Origin: Bifidobacteriaceae bacterium
GTDB taxonomy: Bacteria; Actinomycetota; Actinomycetes; Actinomycetales; Bifidobacteriaceae
Length of the DNA: 5,811 bases
Reading direction: 5' to 3'
Assembly (NCBI GenBank): GCA_030530905.1
Contig: JAUMUB010000066.1
Coordinates: 1-5,811 of the forward strand
Each line of letters opens with the position of its first letter. The first letter of the stretch is position 1. Below, piece after piece: positions 1 to 5,811 of the stretch. Position numbers and translations under genes: made by a program. The notes beneath the pieces are model-generated. The model saw nothing but the letters and a program-made list of their open reading frames with translations. It did no database searches and was not told the origin of the DNA.

Positions 1-3000
1 AGTTGACTCAATACCATATCGCTGTAATACAGATGCTGTGCCCTTAGTGGCATAAATATGGAAGCCAAGTTCTTTTAATCGAACAGCAATCATAGGTAGC
101 TGGCGCTTATCAGCATCATTTAAAGAAATAAACACGTTTCCACTTGTTGGTAAGCCTCCAGCATATGCTGCCAACTGACTTTTTGCAAATGCGTGTGGGA
201 AATCACGATCAAAGCCCATTACCTCACCGGTAGAACGCATTTCTGGTCCGAGCAACACATCTACGCTACGCCCAACAGGAGTTCGGAAACGCTTAAATGG
301 CAATACAGACTCTTTAACGGCGACTTGCTGACCCGGATGCATTACCCCACCGTCACCGCTTGGCAATAGTAAGCCGCGCTGACGTTGCTGAGCCACACTT
401 TCCCCTACCATTAAACGAGCAGCTGCTTTTGCCAAGGAAACACCAGTAGCCTTAGAAGCAAATGGCACGGTTCTTGATGCACGAGGATTTGCCTCAATCA
501 CATACAACGTGTTTGCCATAAACGCAAACTGAACGTTAATAAGACCTCGCACATTACACCCTTGTGCAATAGCATACGTTGCTTCACGTAAACGACGAAT
601 TTGGTCATCTGACAATGTTGCAGGAGGAAGAGTGCAAGCTGCATCACCAGAGTGCACTCCAGCTTCCTCAACATGCTCCATAATACCGCCAATATACAGT
701 TCTTCGCCATCAAATAATGCGTCAACATCAACTTCGATAGCATCCTGCAAGAATTTGTCAATAAGCAGAGGTGATGGTAAACGGCCAGAAACAACCATAT
801 CTGCTTTTGCAGCTTTTAATGCTCGTTGCACATAAGTTTCAAGCTGCTGATTATCGTATACGATTTCCATGCCACGACCGCCCAAAACGTAGCTTGGGCG
901 AACAAGCACAGGATAGCCTATAGAATGCGCCGCTTTCTGAGCTTCTTCAAGGCTTAAAGCAGTGCCATAACGTGGGGCATTTAACTTCTCTTTGCGAAGC
1001 ACGTCACCAAAAAGCTCGCGATTTTCAGCTAAATCAATTGATTCTGGAGTAGTTCCTAAAATAAGAACACCTGCCTTTTTCAAACGCGCAGCTAATGACA
1101 AAGGAGTTTGACCACCAAGCTGGACGATAACACCCTTAACAGGCCCTGCCTTCTTCTCAGCCTCGTAAATTTCCAAAACATCTTCGAAGGTAAGAGGCTC
1201 AAAGTATAAGCGGTCAGAAATATCATAATCCGTGGAAACTGTTTCTGGATTACAATTCACCATAATAGTGTCATAATCTTTACCCAGCTCTTGTACCGCG
1301 TGAACACACGTGTAATCAAATTCAATACCTTGTCCAATTCGATTTGGACCAGAGCCAAGAATTATTACAGCTTCACGATCGCGCTTACTAATCTCAGATT
1401 CTTGCGCATAACATGAATAATAGTATGGAGTAGAAGCATCAAACTCTGCCGCACAAGTATCCACGGTTTTATACACTGGATGAATTCCATAACTCCAGCG
1501 CAGTTCACGAACCGTGTTCTCCCCCTCATCACCGTATGAGCGCAGACGAGCAATCTGCAAATCAGATAAACCTGCTTTTTTGGCTTGTACTAGCAAACTC
1601 TTAGACAAGACTTCGCTTTTTTTAACTTGTAACGCAACATTATTGATCTCAATAAACTGCCGCAAGAACCATGGGTCAATCTTTGTGGCCTGATACAACT
1701 GTTCTATACTGGCACCACCCCATATTGCACGCTGAATTTGCAAATAACGGTGTTCAGTAGGAACATGCATTGCTTCCAACAGGCTCTCAACCTCTTGAGA
1801 ACTTGGAGCTTCACCATCCCAACTAAATGCCATATCTCGCTTGTCGATAGAGCGCATTGCTTTTCCGAGGGATTCTTGGAAATTACCAGCAAGCGCCATT
1901 GACTCACCAACAGACTTCATAGAAGTGGTAAGAGTATTATCCGCACCAGGGAATTTCTCAAAAGCAAAGCGTGGGATTTTCGTAACCACGTAATCAATTG
2001 TCGGCTCAAAACTTGCAGGAGTTGATTGCGTAATATCGTTACGAATTTCATCAAGTGTATAACCCAATGCAAGTCGTGTAGCAATTTTTGCAATTGGGAA
2101 GCCTGTGGCTTTTGAAGCTAATGCAGATGAACGAGATACACGTGGATTCATCTCAATAACAATAATTCGGCCATTTACAGGATTAATGGCAAATTGAATA
2201 TTACATCCGCCTGTATCAACTCCAACACCGCGAATAATCTTAATCGCAATATCTCGAAGCTTCTGATATTCGCGATCGGTAAGCGTAAATACCGGTGCTA
2301 CCGTAATAGAATCACCTGTATGAACACCTACAGCATCAACATTCTCAATTGGGCAAACGACTACAACATTGTCGTTTTTATCTCTCATAAGCTCTAGCTC
2401 GAACTCTTTCCAACCCTCGATACCTTCTTCAAGAAGAACCTCATTAGTTGGAGAATAGTGCAAGCCTGCACCTGCAATGCGATGCAGTTCTTCCTCGTTA
2501 TGAGCAATACCAGAACCTAAACCGCCCATTGTGAAACTTGGGCGAACAACAAGCGGATATCCAAGCTCTGCAGCAATAGCATCAGCTTCTTCCAACGAAT
2601 GAGCTATTAATGAACGCGCAGACTCACCACCTGCTTCTTCCACAACCTTTTTAAACATTTGGCGATCTTCACCACGATCAATCGCCTCTAATGATGCACC
2701 AATAAGCTCCACGTTGTATTTATCTAAAATACCAGCTTTACCTAAATCTTCTGCAGCATTCAATGCCGTTTGACCACCCAAAGTTGGTAGTAGCGCATCA
2801 GGCTTTTCTTTCTGAATTATTTGCTCCAGAATTTCAGTGGTAATCGGCTCAATATACGTTGCATCAGCCATTTCAGGATCTGTCATAATTGTTGCAGGAT
2901 TTGAGTTCACCAGAATAACACGAATGCCTTCTTCTTTAAGAACTCGACAAGCTTGTGTTCCAGAATAATCAAACTCGGCGGCTTGACCTATAACAATTGG

Positions 3001-3048
3001 TCCTGATCCGATTACCATTACGGATGAGATATCTGTTCGCCTAGGCAT
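1..3048 (-). CDS. carB: Carbamoyl-phosphate synthase large chain CarB (3' end beyond window)
   Basis: This subunit makes carbamoyl phosphate from bicarbonate, ATP and the ammonia delivered by CarA, for pyrimidine and arginine synthesis in the cytoplasm. The frame is open for 1016 codons from the ATG at 3048 to the window edge; the family length is about 1,125 in bifidobacteria, so roughly 110 C-terminal residues are missing. Two homologous halves are visible. The first has GSGP at 14-17, R129, R169, E215, H243, Q285 and the E299-N301-R303 metal/ATP cluster, numbered exactly as in E. coli. An oligomerisation domain spans about 404-555. The second half has [10 protein letters not shown] at 565-574, R677, R717, Q840, E852 and N854. 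The allosteric MGS-like domain starts near 965; K981, T1001 and T1004 match E. coli UMP/IMP contacts K954, T974 and T977, so nucleotide control is likely kept. All key residues checked are present. It is translationally linked to carA, starting 2 bases after its stop. Confidence 0.98.
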   Translation of the reverse strand, partial: MPRRTDISSVMVIGSGPIVIGQAAEFDYSGTQACRVLKEEGIRVILVNSNPATIMTDPEMADATYIEPITTEILEQIIQKEKPDALLPTLGGQTALNAAEDLGKAGILDKYNVELIGASLEAIDRGEDRQMFKKVVEEAGGESARSLIAHSLEEADAIAAELGYPLVVRPSFTMGGLGSGIAHNEEELHRIAGAGLHYSPTNEVLLEEGIEGWKEFELELMRDKNDNVVVVCPIENVDAVGVHTGDSITVAPVFTLTDREYQKLRDIAIKIIRGVGVDTGGCNIQFAINPVNGRIIVIEMNPRVSRSSALASKATGFPIAKIATRLALGYTLDEIRNDITQSTPASFEPTIDYVVTKIPRFAFEKFPGADNTLTTSMKSVGESMALAGNFQESLGKAMRSIDKRDMAFSWDGEAPSSQEVESLLEAMHVPTEHRYLQIQRAIWGGASIEQLYQATKIDPWFLRQFIEINNVALQVKKSEVLSKSLLVQAKKAGLSDLQIARLRSYGDEGENTVRELRWSYGIHPVYKTVDTCAAEFDASTPYYYSCYAQESEISKRDREAVIILGSGPNRIGQGIEFDYTCVHAVQELGKDYDTIMVNCNPETVSTDYDISDRLYFEPLTFEDVLEIYEAEKKAGPVKGVIVQLGGQTPLSLAARLKKAGVLILGTTPESIDLAENRELFGDVLRKEKLNAPRYGTALSLEEAQKAAHSIGYPVLVRPSYVLGGRGMEIVYDNQQLETYVQRALKAAKADMVVSGRLPSPLLIDKFLQDAIEVDVDALFDGEELYIGGIMEHVEEAGVHSGDAACTLPPATLSDDQIRRLREATYAIAQGCNVRGLINVQFAFMANTLYVIEANPRASRTVPFASKATGVSLAKAAARLMVGESVAQQRQRGLLLPSGDGGVMHPGQQVAVKESVLPFKRFRTPVGRSVDVLLGPEMRSTGEVMGFDRDFPHAFAKSQLAAYAGGLPTSGNVFISLNDADKRQLPMIAVRLKELGFHIYATKGTASVLQRYGIEST

Positions 3049-3050
3049 GA

Positions 3051-4253
3051 CTATCCTCTCTTATTGTTCTTCATCAACTCAACAAAACGATCAAATAAAT
3101 ATGAAGCATCATGCGGACCAGCTGCAGCTTCTGGATGATACTGCACAGAAAAAGCTGGAATATCTAAGCATTGCAGACCTTCAACCACATTATCATTAAG
3201 ATCCACATGTGACACGAATGCGCGACCAAATTCACCGTTATTGTACGGAGTTACCACAGCATCACCAACTGGAGCATCCACCGCAAAACCGTGATTATGC
3301 GCGGTGATTTCTACTTTTCCAGTAGTTGTATCTTTTACCGGCTGATTTACTCCACGATGCCCAAATTTAAGCTTATAAGTTCCAAAACCTAAAGCTTTAC
3401 CTAATAGCTGATTACCGAAGCAAATACCAAAGAACGGTATGCGCTCTGATAGTACTTTGCGTAATAACTGTACAGGCTGTTCCGCATTATCAGGGTCTCC
3501 TGGACCATTCGAGAAGAATACTCCATCAGGATGTAGGGTTTGAATATATTCAAAAGATGTTGTTGCAGGCAAAATATGAACTCTACAACCACGCTCAGCC
3601 ATACGAATTGGAGTCATTGATTTAATACCTAAATCAATTGCTGCAACAGTGTATAACGGTTCTTGAGAAGAATATTTACCGCGAGGCTCAATAGTATAAG
3701 GCTCACATGTGCTTACATCTTCATATAATGAAGCACCTGCCATTTGTTCACTAGCACATACCTCATCAACCATAGAACGAACTGTGCGTAAATCTTCGCC
3801 GTCAAACAAAGCATCACCGGAGAAAATTCCCGCGCGCATCACACCTGCAGAGCGCAGATGTCGCACAATCATACGAGTATCTATATCACAAATTCCGACA
3901 ATATGTTGATTTTCAAGATATTGTGTAAGTGAAGCATTTGCTCGCCAATTACTCACAATAGGGCTTGGATCGCGAACCACATAACCGCTCACCCAAACGC
4001 GAGCAGATTCAGGGTCCTCATCGTTAACACCAGTGTCACCGATATGAGGGAATGTTTGAACAACAATTTGTTTATCGTAACTCGGATCTGTAAGAGTTTC
4101 CTGATAACCAGTCATTGCTGTTGAAAAAACTATTTCGCCAAAGGTAGCACCTAAAGCTCCATATGGCTTTCCAACAAAAACTTGTCCGTCCTCTAAAACT
4201 AGAACAGCGTCTTCAGGAGAAAAATAAACCCTAAAGGAATTGTTCTGAATCAT
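3051..4253 (-). CDS. carA: Carbamoyl-phosphate synthase small chain CarA (glutamine amidotransferase subunit)
   Basis: CarA hydrolyses glutamine and passes ammonia through a tunnel to CarB. The protein is 400 residues from the ATG at 4253 (E. coli has 382). The N-terminal small-chain domain, about residues 10-150, carries [11 protein letters not shown] and [13 protein letters not shown], both typical of the family. The C-terminal class I amidotransferase domain has the FSNGPGDP oxyanion region, the nucleophile elbow [10 protein letters not shown] with Cys278, and QYHPE with His373 and Glu375, completing the catalytic triad. The same frame can be extended 4 codons to a TTG at 4265, but those codons are the Shine-Dalgarno sequence itself, so the ATG at 4253 is preferred. 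The gene follows nusB after 67 bases and precedes carB by 2 bases. Nothing suggests loss of function. Confidence 0.97.
   Translation of the reverse strand: MIQNNSFRVYFSPEDAVLVLEDGQVFVGKPYGALGATFGEIVFSTAMTGYQETLTDPSYDKQIVVQTFPHIGDTGVNDEDPESARVWVSGYVVRDPSPIVSNWRANASLTQYLENQHIVGICDIDTRMIVRHLRSAGVMRAGIFSGDALFDGEDLRTVRSMVDEVCASEQMAGASLYEDVSTCEPYTIEPRGKYSSQEPLYTVAAIDLGIKSMTPIRMAERGCRVHILPATTSFEYIQTLHPDGVFFSNGPGDPDNAEQPVQLLRKVLSERIPFFGICFGNQLLGKALGFGTYKLKFGHRGVNQPVKDTTTGKVEITAHNHGFAVDAPVGDAVVTPYNNGEFGRAFVSHVDLNDNVVEGLQCLDIPAFSVQYHPEAAAGPHDASYLFDRFVELMKNNKRG
3054..3061 (-). promoter_or_regulatory. Ribosome binding site of carB
   Basis: On the minus strand AGAGAGGA lies inside the last codons of carA; its AGAGG core is 6 bases before the carB ATG. 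The site therefore overlaps carA coding sequence, which fits translational coupling to give equal amounts of the two subunits. The coupling is an inference. Confidence 0.7.
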
Positions 4254-4257
4254 TAAT

Positions 4258-4263
4258 CCCTCC
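4258..4263 (-). promoter_or_regulatory. Ribosome binding site that fixes the carA start
   Basis: GGAGGG on the minus strand lies 4 bases before the ATG at 4253. It is the strongest Shine-Dalgarno match in the window. An upstream TTG at 4265 overlaps this motif and has no comparable site in front of it, so it is unlikely to be the start. Confidence 0.85.
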
Positions 4264-4286
4264 AATTAGATGATTGACACCGAGCA

Positions 4287-4310
4287 TATTCCTATAGGGT
4301 TTATTCTATA
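4287..4310 (-). repeat. Near-direct repeat in the carA leader
   Basis: Between nusB and carA the minus strand reads TATAGAATA (4302-4310) and, 14-15 bases on, TATAGGAATA (4287-4296). CCTATAGG (4291-4298) is a perfect palindrome within the second copy. TAGAAT at 4303-4308 resembles a -10 hexamer, but only a poor -35 (CAGACG, 18 bases upstream, inside the nusB end) goes with it. The pair could be a weak internal promoter or a regulator site for carAB, or chance in AT-rich DNA. There is no terminator in the 67-base gap, so read-through from efp-nusB is expected. Confidence 0.25.
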
Positions 4311-4320
4311 AGACTCAGAG

Positions 4321-4788
4321 CTAATCCGTCTGTTTCACAACATCTTGGGTTTCAGAGCTTTCAGGCGATGAATCTGAAGTCTGAGTCGGATGAATATCTG
4401 CACATAATGTGCTCAATATTCCGTGGATAAACGACAATGCTTGATCGTCGCTTAGCGTTTTTGCAAGACCTAATGCCTCATCAATAGCAACCTTATCTGG
4501 AACCTCATCATTATGGATGATTTCCCACACAGCTATACGAAGTATATTGCGGTCAACAACTGCCATGCGGTGAACTTTCCACCCTGTGGAATACTTATTC
4601 AATGCATCATTAATTTCATCGAAATTCTGCGCAACACCACGAACAATTTCAATCGCGTATTCTGGCAGCGGAGTTTGTGCACCAGGCTCTGCTATACGCT
4701 CATCTAGCAGAGAGAGAATATCTTGATTCTTCTCGTCTGCTTCGTATAGTGTGTTCAAAGCTCTTTTTCGAGCAGTGGAACGTGCCAT
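4321..4788 (-). CDS. nusB: Transcription antitermination factor NusB
   Basis: NusB binds boxA RNA together with NusE (ribosomal protein S10) and supports antitermination of rRNA transcription. The 155-residue product starts with the basic MARSTARKRAL segment typical of the RNA-binding helix. It continues with the all-helical NusB fold: WKVHRMAVVDRNILRIAVWEI at about 70-90, then VPDKVAIDEALGLAK, then FIHGIL at 120-125. Most families have Asn where His122 stands; His appears to be a bifidobacterial trait (recalled, not searched). The last 25 or so residues are rich in Ser, Glu, Asp and Thr and look disordered, as in the longer tails of Bifidobacterium NusB. AAGGA at 4795-4799, 6 bases before the ATG, supports the start. 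It lies 15 bases after efp, so the two are very likely cotranscribed. Confidence 0.95.
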   Translation of the reverse strand: MARSTARKRALNTLYEADEKNQDILSLLDERIAEPGAQTPLPEYAIEIVRGVAQNFDEINDALNKYSTGWKVHRMAVVDRNILRIAVWEIIHNDEVPDKVAIDEALGLAKTLSDDQALSFIHGILSTLCADIHPTQTSDSSPESSETQDVVKQTD

Positions 4789-4794
4789 GGCTTA

Positions 4795-4799
4795 TCCTT
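4795..4799 (-). promoter_or_regulatory. Ribosome binding site of nusB
   Basis: AAGGA on the minus strand lies 6 bases before the nusB ATG, within the 15-base gap after the efp stop codon. It supports independent translation initiation of nusB on an efp-nusB message. Confidence 0.7.
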
Positions 4800-4803
4800 A
4801 AAC

Positions 4804-5313
4804 TTAGTTCTCGCGACCCAAATAAGAGCCGTCGCGAGTGTCAACCTTTACCTTCTCACCTTCGGAGATGAACAAAGGTACTTGAATTTCAGCGCCTGGC
4901 TCAGTGTGAGTGATAGTGAGAACAACAGAAGCTGGTAATTCAACGCTTAAAGGAGTGCCATCGTGGAAGCTTACCACGCAGTCAGTGCCTTCAAGAAGAT
5001 ACTTGCTCTGATCGCCAACAAGATCACGTGGAATGAAAACCTGATCGTAAGTAGTCATGTCCATGAATACGTAGTTCTCACCGTCTTCATAAGAATACTG
5101 CAAGCTACGATTATCTACAGTTTCGAAATCCATTTTCATACCAGCGTTGAATGTCTTATCAACAATCTTTCCGGATAAAACATTCTTAATAGTGGTACGT
5201 ACGAATGCAGGACCTTTACCTGGCTTTACATGCTGAAACTTTACAACAGTCCAAAGCTGACCCTCTAAGTTAAGAACAGAGCCATTCTTAATATCATTAG
5301 TTGTTTGTGCCAC
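4804..5313 (-). CDS. efp: Elongation factor P with a shortened domain III
   Basis: EF-P binds between the ribosomal P and E sites and relieves stalling at proline runs. The product is 169 residues; the family standard is about 187-188. Domain I (about 1-64) has the tip loop PGKGP with Lys33, matching E. coli Lys34; the actinobacterial PGKGP type is known to work with an unmodified lysine, and no modification enzyme is in view. Domain II includes [13 protein letters not shown] and LLEGTDC. In domain III the chain runs from HTEPG (136-140) straight to [12 protein letters not shown], then ends [14 protein letters not shown]. About 18 residues normally between these blocks are absent, without a frameshift. 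They include the loop that contacts the E-site codon in E. coli and the K-P-A part of the family signature. The start is GTG, giving the expected [11 protein letters not shown] and preceded by AGGTG. It heads the efp-nusB-(carAB) unit. Confidence 0.95.
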   Translation of the reverse strand: MAQTTNDIKNGSVLNLEGQLWTVVKFQHVKPGKGPAFVRTTIKNVLSGKIVDKTFNAGMKMDFETVDNRSLQYSYEDGENYVFMDMTTYDQVFIPRDLVGDQSKYLLEGTDCVVSFHDGTPLSVELPASVVLTITHTEPGAEIQVPLFISEGEKVKVDTRDGSYLGREN

Positions 5314-5320
5314 AGAAATT

Positions 5321-5325
5321 CACCT
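5321..5325 (-). promoter_or_regulatory. Ribosome binding site that supports the efp GTG start
   Basis: AGGTG on the minus strand is 7 bases before the GTG at 5313. Together with the conserved [11 protein letters not shown] beginning, this fixes the start at the non-ATG codon; no in-frame ATG lies nearby. Confidence 0.7.
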
Positions 5326-5355
5326 ATTCTTATTGAATATATTTTTGCCTTGTAT

Positions 5356-5364
5356 ATTATGCCA
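5356..5364 (-). promoter_or_regulatory. Candidate extended -10 promoter element for efp
   Basis: The minus strand reads TGGCATAAT: an extended -10 TGn followed by CATAAT, five of six matches to TATAAT. No good -35 sits 16-18 bases upstream, as is common for extended -10 promoters. Transcription would begin near 5349, giving a leader of about 35 bases before the efp GTG. It lies downstream of the tuf terminator, where a new promoter is needed. Not experimentally supported. Confidence 0.45.
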
Positions 5365-5374
5365 TACAGCATAA
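5357..5374. repeat. Interrupted dyad TTATGC-N6-GCATAA over the efp promoter
   Basis: TTATGC (5357-5362) and GCATAA (5369-5374) are perfect inverted arms with a 6-base spacer. The left arm coincides with the candidate -10 of efp. The same half-site recurs in the dyad at 5397-5408. This could be an operator; no regulator can be named. Confidence 0.3.
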
Positions 5375-5396
5375 ACTACGTTTATTAGAACATGTC

Positions 5397-5408
5397 TTAT
5401 GCGCATAA
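5397..5408. repeat. Perfect palindrome TTATGCGCATAA upstream of efp
   Basis: This 12-base palindrome uses the same half-site as the dyad at 5357-5374, here without a spacer. The two centres are 37 bp apart, about three and a half helical turns. It lies upstream of the candidate efp promoter. Operator function is a guess. Confidence 0.3.
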
Positions 5409-5413
5409 TACCG

Positions 5414-5435
5414 ACTCTTAAAAAGAGTTTTTAAG
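5414..5435. repeat. AT-rich inverted repeat in the tuf-efp gap
   Basis: Two overlapping inverted repeats are present: ACTCTT-AAA-AAGAGT (5414-5428) and CTTAAAAA-GAG-TTTTTAAG (5417-5435). On the minus strand the hairpin is not followed by a T run, so it is not a good terminator in the direction of the genes. It may be promoter-upstream AT-rich DNA or a cruciform-prone sequence of no function. Confidence 0.25.
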
Positions 5436-5471
5436 TTTTAATAAGCAAAAGTAACTTTACTGTATTGCTAC

Positions 5472-5509
5472 AAAAAAATATGGGTTCTAGCATTGCTAGA
5501 ACCCATATT
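5472..5509 (-). terminator. Intrinsic terminator of tuf
   Basis: The arms TATGGGTTCTAGC (5479-5491) and GCTAGAACCCATA (5495-5507) pair perfectly around a 3-base loop, and two more A-T pairs extend the stem to 15 bp (5477-5509). On the minus strand a run of seven T (5478-5472) follows, the classic rho-independent arrangement. It begins 28 bases past the tuf stop codon and separates tuf from efp. Confidence 0.92.
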
Positions 5510-5536
5510 AATTAAAGCTAATTACTTAAAAAGCAA

Positions 5537-5811
<275 letters not shown>

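Noticed and set aside
632..835. Short plus-strand reading frames inside carB, carA, nusB and efp (for example 632-835, 2194-2397, 3709-3909, 4963-5178).
   Set aside because: Each is antisense to a well-conserved gene, lacks a convincing ribosome binding site, and translates to a low-complexity or family-less sequence.
1..3048. Possible frameshift or pseudogene in carB, because no stop is present.
   Set aside because: The frame is continuous over 1016 codons with all catalytic residues checked in place; the stop is simply beyond the window edge.
4254..4265. Longer CarA starting at TTG 4265 (404 residues).
   Set aside because: The four extra codons contain the GGAGGG ribosome binding site that serves the ATG at 4253.
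4274..4279. Perfect TTGACA on the plus strand between nusB and carA, a possible antisense promoter.
   Set aside because: No -10-like hexamer lies 16-18 bases downstream (the sequence there is around AGGGTTTA), so the match is probably chance.
5414..5432. Possible plus-strand terminator: ACTCTT-AAA-AAGAGT followed by TTTTT.
   Set aside because: The stem is only 6 bp and AT-rich, and no plus-strand gene leads into it.
5477..5509. Long perfect inverted repeat that could be a mobile-element end or recombination site.
   Set aside because: Its place just after the tuf stop, the 3-base loop and the trailing T run on the coding strand fit an intrinsic terminator fully; no transposase or flanking duplication is present.

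Overview
The window is an ordinary, tightly packed chromosomal segment from an actinobacterium of the family Bifidobacteriaceae. All five genes lie on the minus strand, so transcription runs from high to low coordinates. The order is tuf (3' end only), efp, nusB, carA, carB (cut by the window edge). Family assignment rests on three things: EF-P begins [12 protein letters not shown] and carries the actinobacterial PGKGP loop; NusB has the bifidobacterial form FIHG where most bacteria have F(I/V)NG, plus an acidic serine-rich tail; and the gene order efp-nusB-carA-carB is, from memory, the bifidobacterial one. The base composition looks AT-rich for this family (low 40s % GC by eye, not counted), which would fit Gardnerella better than most Bifidobacterium. 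The genus call is an inference.

Layout. Positions 5537-5811 hold the last 90 codons of tuf (EF-Tu domain III), followed by a strong intrinsic terminator at about 5472-5509. The 5314-5536 gap then holds an AT-rich inverted repeat, two dyads sharing the half-site TTATGC, and an extended -10 element, the likely promoter of the next unit. efp (GTG start, 4804-5313) is followed after 15 bases by nusB (4321-4788). A 67-base gap leads to carA (4253 down to 3051), whose start is fixed by a GGAGGG Shine-Dalgarno sequence. carB starts 2 bases after the carA stop and stays open for 1016 codons to the window edge.

How the genes work together. CarA and CarB form carbamoyl-phosphate synthetase, feeding pyrimidine and arginine synthesis. 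EF-P, NusB and EF-Tu serve translation and rRNA antitermination. No clear terminator separates efp-nusB from carAB, so one growth-linked transcript is plausible.

No new multi-gene system is visible. The most unusual signal is in efp: the protein is 169 residues instead of about 187-188 and lacks about 18 residues in domain III. That segment holds the loop that in E. coli EF-P contacts the E-site codon, and the first half of the family signature. The reading frame is intact on both sides.
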